From NCBI RefSeq assembly GCF_029027405.1, contig NZ_CP093396.1:2615497-2679496 (forward strand): a stretch of DNA of 64,000 nt. Direction: 5' to 3'. Made by a program: the position numbers and the translations under genes. The stretch comes from Sulfurimonas sp. (lineage in GTDB: Bacteria; Campylobacterota; Campylobacteria; Campylobacterales; Sulfurimonadaceae). Each line of letters opens with the position of its first letter. The stretch's first letter is position 1. This document shows positions 27,867 to 36,860 of the stretch, in pieces. The notes beneath the pieces are model-generated. The model saw nothing but the letters and a program-made list of their open reading frames with translations. It did no database searches and was not told where the DNA came from.

Positions 27867-30800
27867 CTAGCTACTGTTTTTTCTATTTTTCACAAACTCT
27901 TCAATACTCATAGACAAAAGTGAAGAATTTCTCCCATCTTGATTATGTACAAAATGCACACTATTGACAAATGGCTCTATAATATTTATCTTTTGTTTAG
28001 GAGTTATAACTAAAAGCTGTAGATTTAATTTCTCAAAAAGTCTTAGAGCATAGCGACTACTCTCATCACTTCCTCTTCCAAAGGCTTCATCTATCATCAC
28101 AAACCTAAATGAACGACTTCTTACCTCATCATGTTCTAGTCCAAACTGAAAAGCCAATGATGAAGCTAAAACTGTATATGCAAGTTTTTCTTTCTGACCA
28201 CCAGATTTACCGCCACTATGTGGATAGAACTCTTTTTCACTTTCATCACTACTAAATCTCTCCATCGCAGAAAAATCAAACCAATTTCTTACATCTGTAA
28301 CAAGCAAACGCCACTTTTTATCTATATCGCTATGATTTTCTCTTCCATTTAGCCTCTCTATGATAGTTTTTATCTCTAAAAATTTAGACTCATCTATAAG
28401 GTTTTCTTCATTAATAGAACCAGATATAGAATGTCTTAGACTCTCTTTAAACTCCCTTATCTCAACATTTTTTGACCTCTCTGCCATCAATTCAATATAT
28501 GTTCCATCACTATACTCTATATCTCTAAGTGAGTTATTTATCTTATCTATTTTTGATTTTATCTCATCTGCTTGATGTTCTAGCTCTGTCTGAACTATTA
28601 CTATATTTTGTATAGTTTTTTCACGAAACAACTCTTTAAATCTCTTTTCCCACTTAGGTAGGTCATCTTTTTTAAGATCTACTAACCTTTGCCTAAACTC
28701 ATCAAGAGATTCTATAGCACTATCAAATTCCTTTGACTCCACTGCAAACTCATTTTTGTATAATCCCATCTGCTTGATGATATTTTGAGCTGAACGGGTC
28801 ATTATGCCAGAGAGAGAATCTATCTGTTTTTGTATATATTCTCTTAATTTTAACTCACTGTTCTTTATATTGTTTAGGTTTAATTTTTTGACAACTATTT
28901 CCAGCCTTAATTTTTCTAAATCTTCTTTTACTAAGTTAATATTATCAGTATTTTGAACTCTTAGAATTGCCTCACCTAACTCTAACTCTTTTTGCTCCAT
29001 AGAACTTTGAAGTTTACCAATATCTTCTATAAGCGTATCAAGTTTTTCTCCATCAGTTTTAAGTTTTATTGCTGTTTTTTCTATTTTATCTTGCAAAACT
29101 TTTATAATATCACTGCTCTTTTGCAACTCCTCTTTTTCGCTTAGCAAGCCCTCTATCTTCTTGGAGTATCTATACCAATCTATCTGCTCAAACTCTTTAT
29201 ATTTTAATATATCTCTTAGCTTATCTCTTGAGTCTTGCATCTCTAGCATCTGCTTTTGTAAAGAACTGATTTTTTGATTCATAAACTCTATCTTCTCTAG
29301 TTCTTTTTCATAATCCTCTTGAAGTTTTTGAAGTTTCGTAGCATTATTCCAACCTAAAACCCAATTTCTACTATCGTTTATGCTAAATCTATCATCTTTT
29401 TCATGTCTAGCTAGACTTGTTTTAAACTGTCCTTTTATAGTAAGTGCTTTTTTAAATCTTCTAAAATCTATAATATTATCGACACATGGTATATTAAATC
29501 GACTATCTAGCATAGCTTTTAGTGGTTCATAAAGTCCTGCTTTGGCTTTGATATTTATCTTATTAAGTAGCGAGCTTGTGCCTATCTCTACAAAACCACT
29601 CTGAGCGTTTTTTTGAACTTTCAAATATACGAGTTTACCTTTTAAGTTTGTTCTATCGACATACTCACTAACTTCATCATAGTAATCACTATCTACCAAA
29701 AGAGCTAGAGAAAAACTATGCAAAATTCTCTCTATTGCCCCTTCCCATTCTCTATCTTTTACCTCTATAAGTTCTCCAACAAATGGAAGTTTCTCTATAT
29801 TTAGACCTAGTTCATTTGCTATATTTTGTCTTATTTGAGATATTTTTCTTGGAATATTTGATGGATTATTTTTCAAGTAAACTAACTCTACCTCAAGTTC
29901 ACTAGCAATATCCTCATATCTTTTTGAAGCTCCTTTTGTATTTATAACCTTATCTTGAAGTGATTCATACCTGCTCTCTATTGTAGTAAACTTTTTTTGT
30001 GCTTCGGCTAGATTATTTAAAAATATATGCTCATTCGAAACAGTTCTAAGCTGTAGAGAGTTAGCTATTTCATTGTATATTTTGTTAGATTTTTTTCTTT
30101 CCTGCATAGATTGTTCATGATATTTTATATCTTTTTGTATGGATCTAAGTCTATCTCCACCATTTTGCTTTAGCTCCAAATTTAACTCTAACAAACTGTC
30201 ATTAAGTTCATTTTGCATATCTTTTGCTTGTTCTTTTTGTGAAATTTTTTTACTTTTTTCTATATCTAACTCTTGAAGTTTTACCTTTAAAAGTGTTATC
30301 TTAAATAAAGCAAAATAAGCACTAAGGTTTTCTCTATATAACTCAAAACTGTTCTTAGTCTTTGCCGAGCTCTCATACTTTTTACCCTCTTTATCTATGG
30401 GGTAAAGCAACTCTATTTGCCTCTTTGCACGAAGCACTAAAGTATGCATATGATTTAACTCACTAAAATTTTTACAAAGTTCATCTATCATCGCAACCAT
30501 AGTGCTAGGTTCTAGCATGTGGGAGCGAATAAACTGAGTAAGATTGCCAATAGATTTAAGTGAAACTGTTTGGTAAAAAAGATTTAGAGCCTGTTCATTT
30601 TTAATACCCATCAGCCTCCTAAAATCTTTTGAATAGTCCTTAAAGCTATCATAAACACTTAGGTGTGGGATTTTACGAATAGTTTTTTTTAGTTCTCTTA
30701 TATCTTTAAAATCAAAAAAATCTTTCTTAATACTAAGAGAACTTTTAGAAACCACAAAAAATTTATGGACTTGAGAAGAGGATATATAAAAAAATTGTGC

Positions 30801-31199
30801 GATAGTAACTTCTTCCTCATAACCATCATTTTTAAAGTTCGCGAGTAAAACACTAAAGGTATTGGAAGCATCTCTAATTGATATAGCCTTAGCAGAGGTA
30901 AAATTATCATCTTTAGAGCTTTTGTATTCTCCTAAGATGTAAGAGTTCAAACTTCTCTCCTTACTTTCTGCTCCTGCTGCTTTGTTATATACTATTTTCT
31001 GGTGAGGAACTAAAAGAGTGGTTAAGGCATCTACTATAGTTGATTTACCTGAACCTATGTCACCCGTCAAGAGTCCATTTGACTTAGCAAGATCTAACTT
31101 AAAATACCCATCATAAGTCCCCCAGTTATAAACTTCAAATATATTAAGCCTAAAACCAGTCTTTGTATCGTCTGTAGCAAAATCAAATCTTTGTTCCAT
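27867..31199 (-). CDS. jetC: Wadjet protein JetC, SMC/MukB-like ATPase
   Basis: About 1110 residues. The N-terminal ATPase half has Walker A Gly-Asp-Ile-Gly-Ser-Gly-Lys-Ser-Thr (about 46-54). Long coiled-coil arms (about 260-960) carry a hinge-like break. The C-terminal half has the signature Ser-Gly-Gly-Lys-Ser-Gly-Gly-Gln-Lys-Glu near 995-1004 and Walker B Phe-Val-Met-Ile-Asp-Glu near 1035. It is the loop-extruding motor of the complex. I prefer the ATG at 31199; a TTG at 31211 would add four residues and overlap jetB by 11 nt. The gene is complete and unbroken. Confidence 0.93.
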   Translation of the reverse strand: MEQRFDFATDDTKTGFRLNIFEVYNWGTYDGYFKLDLAKSNGLLTGDIGSGKSTIVDALTTLLVPHQKIVYNKAAGAESKERSLNSYILGEYKSSKDDNFTSAKAISIRDASNTFSVLLANFKNDGYEEEVTIAQFFYISSSQVHKFFVVSKSSLSIKKDFFDFKDIRELKKTIRKIPHLSVYDSFKDYSKDFRRLMGIKNEQALNLFYQTVSLKSIGNLTQFIRSHMLEPSTMVAMIDELCKNFSELNHMHTLVLRAKRQIELLYPIDKEGKKYESSAKTKNSFELYRENLSAYFALFKITLLKVKLQELDIEKSKKISQKEQAKDMQNELNDSLLELNLELKQNGGDRLRSIQKDIKYHEQSMQERKKSNKIYNEIANSLQLRTVSNEHIFLNNLAEAQKKFTTIESRYESLQDKVINTKGASKRYEDIASELEVELVYLKNNPSNIPRKISQIRQNIANELGLNIEKLPFVGELIEVKDREWEGAIERILHSFSLALLVDSDYYDEVSEYVDRTNLKGKLVYLKVQKNAQSGFVEIGTSSLLNKINIKAKAGLYEPLKAMLDSRFNIPCVDNIIDFRRFKKALTIKGQFKTSLARHEKDDRFSINDSRNWVLGWNNATKLQKLQEDYEKELEKIEFMNQKISSLQKQMLEMQDSRDKLRDILKYKEFEQIDWYRYSKKIEGLLSEKEELQKSSDIIKVLQDKIEKTAIKLKTDGEKLDTLIEDIGKLQSSMEQKELELGEAILRVQNTDNINLVKEDLEKLRLEIVVKKLNLNNIKNSELKLREYIQKQIDSLSGIMTRSAQNIIKQMGLYKNEFAVESKEFDSAIESLDEFRQRLVDLKKDDLPKWEKRFKELFREKTIQNIVIVQTELEHQADEIKSKIDKINNSLRDIEYSDGTYIELMAERSKNVEIREFKESLRHSISGSINEENLIDESKFLEIKTIIERLNGRENHSDIDKKWRLLVTDVRNWFDFSAMERFSSDESEKEFYPHSGGKSGGQKEKLAYTVLASSLAFQFGLEHDEVRSRSFRFVMIDEAFGRGSDESSRYALRLFEKLNLQLLVITPKQKINIIEPFVNSVHFVHNQDGRNSSLLSMSIEEFVKNRKNSS

Positions 31200-31200
31200 C

Positions 31201-31767
31201 TTAACTCTCAACCTCTCTATACTCTTGTAACTTTATATCAAGTTCATTTAACCACTGTGCATCTACAAAGGCTTTTATAGAGCGTTTTATCTCATACACT
31301 CCATCTTGATTTTTAAGGAGCCGTAAAAATCCAAGCTCTTGAACTTTTTTTATACTTGTGTCAATCTCTTTGAGTGTTTTTACCTCATTGGTTTTAGAAG
31401 GTAAAAAAAGTAAAACCATATCTTTTATCTCTTGATTAGTTACTATCGCCTTTGTATCTTCATTTTGAATATCAAAATCTGCTATCTTTTTTCTAAGTAA
31501 AACACACACAAGAGAAACTTTATAACTTAGCTCACGAGAACGAATAAGCTTAGGTAAACTCTCCTCTCCCTCTTCAAAAATCATATTTTGAAGATAGCTA
31601 AATCCCTCATTTTCATCCGTCATAACTTCAAGCCCCATAATCTCAAAGTAATCACTTATTGCCCCATAACTCCCTTCTATTAGCTCATCCCAAGCATTTT
31701 CATTATCACTTTTGTAAAACAAACCTTTTAAGAGTAGCGTTATGGCAGTTCTAGCATTTATATTCAT
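31201..31767 (-). CDS. jetB: Wadjet protein JetB (DUF4194), kleisin-associated subunit
   Basis: 188 residues, a MukE-like winged-helix subunit of the DUF4194 family. Its size and position between jetA and jetC are diagnostic of Wadjet operons. The start overlaps the jetA stop by 4 nt (ATGA), implying coupled translation. It helps assemble the JetA kleisin with the JetC ATPase heads. The function is inferred from family and context; no catalytic motif is expected. Confidence 0.9.
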   Translation of the reverse strand: MNINARTAITLLLKGLFYKSDNENAWDELIEGSYGAISDYFEIMGLEVMTDENEGFSYLQNMIFEEGEESLPKLIRSRELSYKVSLVCVLLRKKIADFDIQNEDTKAIVTNQEIKDMVLLFLPSKTNEVKTLKEIDTSIKKVQELGFLRLLKNQDGVYEIKRSIKAFVDAQWLNELDIKLQEYREVES

Positions 31768-33203
31768 ATTTTTCCTTTTGTAAAAACTATCTTAGGCATC
31801 TTCACAACTTTTGTAACTCCATCCAAATCAATTACTTCTAATTTTACTAAAATACTCTCCTCTACAGTTGTATCTTCACTGTTTTTTGCGATGTTTACAT
31901 AGCTGACTAACTCACTAATACCTTTTGAGATAGTGAACTTTTTTATGATTTGTTCTAGTGTGCATTGTGGTTGAGATTGTAGCATCTGGGCTATATTTTT
32001 TTTCAGTATTTCTTCATCTACAAAAAATAGATTATAAAAGCTATCCATCTCTATATTTATCTCTTGTGGTTTATCATTTTTTTCAAATTCTTGATGGATC
32101 TTTGGAGTGTAGAGAGATTTCTCAAAGATAGAGTCTATCTTTATATTATCACCTTTTATACTAAAAAATTCTCTTTGAGTTGGTTGCTTATCTTTGAGTA
32201 ATATTGCTGATTTTTCTATGTTTTTACATAAATCTAGCACTCTTTTGTTCTCTATCCAAACTCTATCATCTATAAATCTTCTAAGTTGTTCTATAAGTTT
32301 TGCTGAAACTTTATAAATCTTATCAGCACTCTTTAGTAAAGTGTATTTTATATTTGTGAGTTTTTCATCTTTGTCCATACTTTTTATGCTCTCTATCTCA
32401 TAAAGATTTTTTAATAATTTTGTAAGTTTTTCACTTCTTTTTGCATCCGTTAATAGTTGCCAAAAAGCAAAAAAACTTTTTCCTTGAGCAGAGTTTCTTA
32501 TACTATCTTCTACTTCAAAGACACAATCTAAAACTCCACTCTTTGTGTCATCTCTCAAAGTAATATTTTCCATAGCAAGCTTATTCAAATCTCTAAAGTT
32601 ATACTCCATCTCCGAAAAATCATACTTTAATTTTCGCACAAGTTCATCTATCTGAATATAATGCTCCTTTATCCTAGCACTATCAAATCTCAAATCTTTT
32701 TTAAGCTTTATAGCTTCTATCTGTCGGTCAATCTCATCTTTTTGTTTTTGAAGTTTTTTTATTCGTCCAATATTATCTAGCTTTGTTTCAAACTCTAAAT
32801 CTTCAAGAAGCTCAAAGATGATGTTAAACTTAGACCGACTTGCTACAAACTCACTCTTTGCAAGAGATTCTATAAATTCTAAGGCTTTGTTTGTATGCGG
32901 TGTAAGTTCATAAAGAGGCTCATCTTCCTCTCCATGATATTTTCTAAGATAGGCATTTTTATCATTAGAAAAATCATCAAGATACTCTTTTGCTGTTTTT
33001 ACGAATATATTGTTATATGAGTTATTTATATCATAAAGATAATCATCAAGATACTGAATAATTTGGCTATGAGGAATGACTATATAAGCCTTTTTTACAA
33101 AAACAAAGTGAAAAAAACTAAGCATAAAGGCGAAGTTATCGCTGTTTAAAAGCTTTATAGTTTGATTGGTATTTTTTAGATGTTTTAGATAATCATATTT
33201 CAT
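31764..33203 (-). CDS. jetA: Wadjet protein JetA (DUF3375), MukF-like kleisin
   Basis: 479 residues, DUF3375 family, the subunit that defines type I Wadjet. It has an N-terminal winged-helix region, long helices in the centre (about 150-330, rich in Lys, Glu and Leu) and a C-terminal domain with Phe-Phe-Val-Asp-Glu. It is the first gene of jetABCD. TATAAG on the minus strand would start transcription about 2 nt before the ATG, and a 16-bp inverted repeat lies just upstream, so the operon may have its own regulated, nearly leaderless promoter between it and ilvD. Confidence 0.9.
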   Translation of the reverse strand: MKYDYLKHLKNTNQTIKLLNSDNFAFMLSFFHFVFVKKAYIVIPHSQIIQYLDDYLYDINNSYNNIFVKTAKEYLDDFSNDKNAYLRKYHGEEDEPLYELTPHTNKALEFIESLAKSEFVASRSKFNIIFELLEDLEFETKLDNIGRIKKLQKQKDEIDRQIEAIKLKKDLRFDSARIKEHYIQIDELVRKLKYDFSEMEYNFRDLNKLAMENITLRDDTKSGVLDCVFEVEDSIRNSAQGKSFFAFWQLLTDAKRSEKLTKLLKNLYEIESIKSMDKDEKLTNIKYTLLKSADKIYKVSAKLIEQLRRFIDDRVWIENKRVLDLCKNIEKSAILLKDKQPTQREFFSIKGDNIKIDSIFEKSLYTPKIHQEFEKNDKPQEINIEMDSFYNLFFVDEEILKKNIAQMLQSQPQCTLEQIIKKFTISKGISELVSYVNIAKNSEDTTVEESILVKLEVIDLDGVTKVVKMPKIVFTKGKI

Positions 33204-33219
33204 CTTTATCTCTTATATG

Positions 33220-33235
33220 GCTCTATATGTAGAGC
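33220..33235. promoter_or_regulatory. Inverted repeat upstream of jetABCD
   Basis: GCTCTA-TATG-TAGAGC is perfectly symmetric and lies between the ilvD stop and jetA, directly before a -10-like TATAAG (33212-33217, minus strand). It may be an operator for the Wadjet operon or a short terminator for ilvD; no T-run follows. Function not established. Confidence 0.4.
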
Positions 33236-33242
33236 TATTTAT

Positions 33243-34931
33243 TTATAATTGGGTTTTTAAAACCGCGCCGTTTGAAGCGTTTGAAACTAATAGTTGATAT
33301 CTCTTAAGCCATTTAGATTTTACCTCATTTTTATAAGGTTTCCATGCAGCTTTTCTCTTTTCTAAAATATCTTCACTAACATTAAGTTGTAGTAAGTGCT
33401 TGTCCGTATCTAGTTCTATTTCATCACCATCTTCAATGAAAGCAATAAGTCCACCTTCAGCAGCTTCAGGAGAAACATGACCGATAGATGCACCTTTAGT
33501 TGCACCTGAAAAACGACCATCGGTAATAAGTGCAACACTTGAACCAAGCCCCATGCCTTGGATAAGAGCAGTAGGAGCTAGCATCTCTTGCATACCAGGA
33601 CCACCTTTTGGACCCTCATAGCGAATAACTACAACATCACCAGATTTAACTTTTTTACTCATAATACCAGCTATTGCTTTTGGTTGAGAGTCAAAACATA
33701 CAGCAGTTCCTTTGAACTGACGCATAGATGCATCTATACCTGCTGTTTTTACAACTGCACCCTCTAAGGCAAGGTTTCCAAATAAAATAGAAAGACCTCC
33801 AACTTGAGAATAGGCATTTTCATTTGTATGAATTACTGCCTCATCTAAAATAGTAGCATCTACTATTCTCTCTTCAAGTGTTTCACCTGAAATCATAAGA
33901 GAATCAAGATGCAAAAGTCCACTACGACGACTTACTTCTTTCATAACTGCATTTACACCGCCAGCCCTGTCAACATCATCCATATGAACAGTTGTTAATG
34001 ATGGAGATATTTTAGCAATATGTGCAACTTTATCTGCTATTTTATTAATGTTTTCTATTTTATATTCTATATCTGATTCTCTGGCAATTGCTAAAAGATG
34101 AAGAACAGTATTTGAGCTTCCACCCATAGCCATGTCTACAACAAATGCATTATGAATAGCTTTTTTATCCAAAATATTTTTCATATTGTACTTAGAATTA
34201 TCTTCCATTTTTGCTAACTCAACGATGCGTCTTGCAGCTTTTTTCACAAGTTCAATACGCTCAGGAGTCATTGCTAAAATAGTTCCATTACCAGGAAGTG
34301 CAATGCCCATAGCTTCACAAAGAGTATTCATAGAGTTAGCGGTGAACATGCCAGAACAGCTTCCCCCACTTGGACAAGCTTCACACTCTATTTCATAAAG
34401 TTCTTCGTCTGTCATCTTTCCTTCAGCATGTTGACCAACTGCTTCAAATGCAGTAGCAAGGTCGATTGGTGTACCATCTTTTTTATGCCCAGCAGCCATT
34501 GGACCACCCGAAACAAAAATAGTCGGAACATTAACACGCAATGCACCCATAATCATACCCGGAACAATTTTGTCACAGTTAGGGATACATATCATTGCAT
34601 CTAATTGATGCGCATTCATAACTGTTTCTATGGAATCAGCAATAATCTCACGAGATGGAAGAGAGTAAAGCATACCTTCGTGTCCCATAGCAATACCATC
34701 ATCAACGCCAATAGTGTTAAAGACAAATGGAACACCACCAGCTTCACGAATAGCTTCTTTTACAATTTCGCCATATTCGTGTAAGAAAAAATGCCCTGGA
34801 ATGATGTCAATATAACTATTTGCTATCCCAATAAATGGTTTATCAAAATCTTCATCTTTTAATCCTGTTGCTCTAAGTAATGAACGATGTGGTGCTTTGT
34901 CAAAACCTTTTTTGATAATATCACTTCTCAT
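33243..34931 (-). CDS. ilvD: Dihydroxy-acid dehydratase
   Basis: 562 residues, normal length. The iron-sulfur ligands are seen in Cys-Ile-Pro-Asn-Cys-Asp-Lys (about residue 118) and [10 protein letters not shown] (about 188). The substrate loop Gly-Arg-Phe-Ser-Gly-Ala-Thr lies near the C-terminus. It catalyses the penultimate step of valine, isoleucine and pantothenate precursor synthesis. The ATG has AAGGA five bases upstream. No other ilv gene is nearby. A leader of about 90 nt with three hairpins precedes it. Confidence 0.97.
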   Translation of the reverse strand: MRSDIIKKGFDKAPHRSLLRATGLKDEDFDKPFIGIANSYIDIIPGHFFLHEYGEIVKEAIREAGGVPFVFNTIGVDDGIAMGHEGMLYSLPSREIIADSIETVMNAHQLDAMICIPNCDKIVPGMIMGALRVNVPTIFVSGGPMAAGHKKDGTPIDLATAFEAVGQHAEGKMTDEELYEIECEACPSGGSCSGMFTANSMNTLCEAMGIALPGNGTILAMTPERIELVKKAARRIVELAKMEDNSKYNMKNILDKKAIHNAFVVDMAMGGSSNTVLHLLAIARESDIEYKIENINKIADKVAHIAKISPSLTTVHMDDVDRAGGVNAVMKEVSRRSGLLHLDSLMISGETLEERIVDATILDEAVIHTNENAYSQVGGLSILFGNLALEGAVVKTAGIDASMRQFKGTAVCFDSQPKAIAGIMSKKVKSGDVVVIRYEGPKGGPGMQEMLAPTALIQGMGLGSSVALITDGRFSGATKGASIGHVSPEAAEGGLIAFIEDGDEIELDTDKHLLQLNVSEDILEKRKAAWKPYKNEVKSKWLKRYQLLVSNASNGAVLKTQL

Positions 34932-35035
34932 AAGAATCCTTAATTTATTTCATGAAGGAAGGAAACCTTCATCTTCTTTATTACTGTGTCAGGAGTAATC
35001 CCGCCACATGCGGTTAAATTATAAATGCGATTATA
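34932..35035 (-). promoter_or_regulatory. Structured leader and promoter of ilvD
   Basis: On the minus strand TATAAT (35030-35035) predicts a start near 35023. The leader then folds into three stems: CCGC/GCGG (35001-35013), ATTACT/AGTAAT (34980-34999) and a 7-bp ATGAAGG/CCTTCAT (34952-34972) just before the AAGGA site. No run of branched-chain codons is present, so classical ilv attenuation is not supported. It does not match a riboswitch I know. It may be a cis-regulatory RNA. Confidence 0.4.
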
Positions 35036-35127
35036 CCATTTTTTTTTATATTTGGTTAAAAAACTCTTTACAAACATAAATTAAACGGCTATAATTCCAC
35101 TCACTTAAAAATAAGTGGCAAAAAAAT

Positions 35128-35202
<75 letters not shown>

Positions 35203-35235
35203 TTTAAATTATAAACTGTGAATTCATTCATACAT

Positions 35236-35322
35236 GCCCGGGTGGCGAAATTGGTAGACGCAGGGGACTTAAAATCCCCCGGTAGCAATACTGTGCCGGT
35301 TCAAGTCCGGCCCCGGGCACCA
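35236..35322 (+). tRNA. tRNA-Leu (TAA)
   Basis: An 87-nt class II tRNA with a long variable arm and encoded CCA. The acceptor GCCCGGG pairs with CCCGGGC and the anticodon loop CTTAAAA reads UAA. Confidence 0.95.
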
Positions 35323-35340
35323 TTGATATGAAAGATAACT

Positions 35341-35414
35341 GGTGCCATCGCCAAGTGGTAAGGCCGCAGCCTGCAAAGCTGCTATCCCCAGTTCAAATCT
35401 GGGTGGCACCTCCA
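35341..35414 (+). tRNA. tRNA-Cys (GCA)
   Basis: A 74-nt cloverleaf with the acceptor GGTGCCA paired to TGGCACC, anticodon loop CTGCAAA (GCA), discriminator T and encoded CCA. Confidence 0.95.
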
Positions 35415-35448
35415 GTTTTATACTTTAAAACTTACAAATACAAAAAGT

Positions 35449-35537
35449 GGATCTTTGGCAGAGTTGGTCGAATGCACTGGTCTTGAAAACCAGCGAGGGT
35501 TATACCTCCCAGAGTTCGAATCTCTGAGGGTCCACCA
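35449..35537 (+). tRNA. tRNA-Ser (TGA)
   Basis: An 89-nt class II tRNA with a long variable arm, anticodon loop CTTGAAA (UGA), T-loop TTCGAAT and encoded CCA. The discriminator reads A, where bacterial tRNA-Ser usually has G; the acceptor stem also holds two G-T pairs. Confidence 0.92.
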
Positions 35538-35997
35538 CTTCTTAATCTAATACAATCCAATAACATCTAAATAAACGATTTAAAGTAAAATTCGGGGTCT
35601 AAATCATTTTCTTTTCTTATAGTTAAGCAGGTAGTCATCAACCAACTTCAGCTTCAGATTTTTAGTGGAGAAAAAGTTCCACCATCGAGAGTATTTGTTG
35701 TGTTTGGAATCTGAATATTATTATATTTTTTTCGTGTAAATAAGAAAAGTAAATTGGCTCTTAAACTTCGATAAGCAGCTCTAACTTTATAGTGAGTATA
35801 ATATGACTTTCCAGTTTCAGGATTTGTACTTTTCACTTCAATTCTTTGTATTTTTCATGCCACTCGTCTAACTATTTGGTAAAGTTTTTTCATTTGTTTC
35901 TTTGAGTCTATACATGATTTTCTTAAAATCTTTCCCAGCTTGAAGCATAGGTCTTTTTGTGATATATCTTCTTACTGTCTTTGCTTGGTGGAAATGA

Positions 35998-36017
35998 TGC
36001 TTATGCCCTTGTGGTAC
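35998..36017 (-). repeat. 19-bp insertion motif, copy A
   Basis: On the plus strand 35999-36017 reads GCTTATGCCCTTGTGGTAC. Deleting 19 nt (35998-36016) rejoins the transposase codons into Gln-Met-Cys-His-Phe-His-Gln, the expected conserved block. The sequence is therefore an insertion into an originally intact frame. Confidence 0.6.
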
Positions 36018-36213
36018 ACATCTGCATTGGAAAATCTTTGAAAACCTTTTGTAAGCCTCTTTTACCATCTGTAGTAACTGATAAAATACTGTACCCAAGT
36101 TTTAAAAGTTGATTTAGAAGTAGTTTATAATCGGCAGATAGTTCAGACTCAATATGTTTAGATAAAAGTATCTCCTTAGTAATGTTATCCTTAAATACTA
36201 AAGTGCCTAGCTT

Positions 36214-36232
36214 GTACCCTCAAGGGCACTTG
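36214..36232 (+). repeat. 19-bp insertion motif, copy B (inverted, diverged)
   Basis: GTACCCTCAAGGGCACTTG is the motif in the opposite orientation with several changes. It introduces a TGA into the transposase between Tyr-Gly-Lys and Leu-Gly-Thr-Leu. The exact insertion length is unclear here. Confidence 0.45.
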
Positions 36233-36309
36233 GTCTTTCCATAAAAAGTAGCATCACACACTAGAACTATTGCCCTAGGTTTATGAGTTTTTATCTCTGG
36301 CTCATACTT

Positions 36310-36328
36310 GCTTATGACCTTGTGATAC
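36310..36328 (-). repeat. 19-bp insertion motif, copy C
   Basis: The plus strand reads GCTTATGACCTTGTGATAC, 17 of 19 identical to copy A. Removing exactly these 19 nt restores the frame (Gln-Ile-Phe joined to Lys-Tyr-Glu-Pro-Glu-Ile). This is independent support for a discrete inserted unit. Confidence 0.6.
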
Positions 36329-36419
36329 AAATATTTGCTTCTGAATCCAACGAGAACTTTTCTTATACTCTTCTGCTAAATCACTTAAAGTTTGTCGTTT
36401 ATAAATATACTTTTGCGCG

Positions 36420-36438
36420 TAGCCTGCCCTTGGGGTAT
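36420..36438 (-). repeat. 19-bp insertion motif, copy D (diverged)
   Basis: GCCTGCCCTTGGGGTAT (36422-36438) shares the TGCCCTTG-GG-TA core in the same orientation as copies A and C. The transposase again shifts frame here, between Glu-Ile-Ile-Phe and Lys-Tyr-Ile-Tyr-Lys-Arg. The inserted length would be about 20-23 nt. Confidence 0.45.
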
Positions 36439-36689
36439 GAAGATAATTTCTTGTAGTTTTTCTGGTCTTCTTTTGGATTGAAATTTAGTGCTACAATCAT
36501 TGCATTTATATCTTTGAAGTCCTCGTCTTTTGCCTATCTTTTTTGTATTGTTTTTCTCACAATTTGGACAAATTTTTGTATTTTTTTACAGCCATTTGTA
36601 AATAAACCTTTGTTTCTTACTACTATAGCATACTTTCAAGCACTTTTTAGACCCCCGAATTTTACTTTAAATCGATAATCAAATTATTC

Positions 36690-36830
36690 AAGTTCAGAAC
36701 AAATTGAACAGTAGACCAAAAAAGATATTAAACTACAAAACACCAGCAGAAGTATTTTCGATACAATTACAAAATCTTATGCAGCAGTTTAACTAGGTGT
36801 TGCGCTTACTATTTGAATTGGCGTTTTTCT
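36690..36830 (+). mobile_element. IS30-family transposase tail (remnant)
   Basis: The frame around 36698-36796 reads Asn-Lys-Leu-Asn-Ser-Arg-Pro-Lys-Lys-Ile-Leu-Asn-Tyr-Lys-Thr-Pro-Ala-Glu-Val-Phe, the standard C-terminal signature of IS30 transposases, and ends with TAG at 36794. The following GTGTTGCGCTTACTATTTGA resembles an IS30 end. No upstream part remains; it abuts the broken IS256-like element. Confidence 0.65.
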
Positions 36831-36860
36831 AAAAGTTTATGCTAATACTTAAAAGTAATA

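Larger units (their letters stand above)
35576..36674 (-). mobile_element. Broken IS256-like element (zinc-ribbon variant transposase)
   Basis: Matching inverted ends of about 28 bp bound the element (35576-35603 and 36646-36674, starting CGATTTAAAGTAAAATTCGG). No clear target duplication is seen. The minus strand holds a transposase in pieces: an N-terminal zinc ribbon (Cys-Pro-Asn-Cys near 36550 and Cys-Asn-Asp-Cys near 36490), a DDE-region start (Val-Cys-Asp-Ala-Thr-Phe-Tyr-Gly, about 36245-36265), Thr-Thr-Asp-Gly-Lys-Arg-Gly (about 36065) and His-Phe-His-Gln (about 35990). The pieces are split by stops, frameshifts and four short insertions of one 19-bp motif. The element is dead. Confidence 0.7.

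Noticed and set aside
34932..35023. T-box or classical ilv attenuator before ilvD
   Set aside because: No T-box consensus, no branched-chain codon run in any leader frame and no terminator/antiterminator pair.
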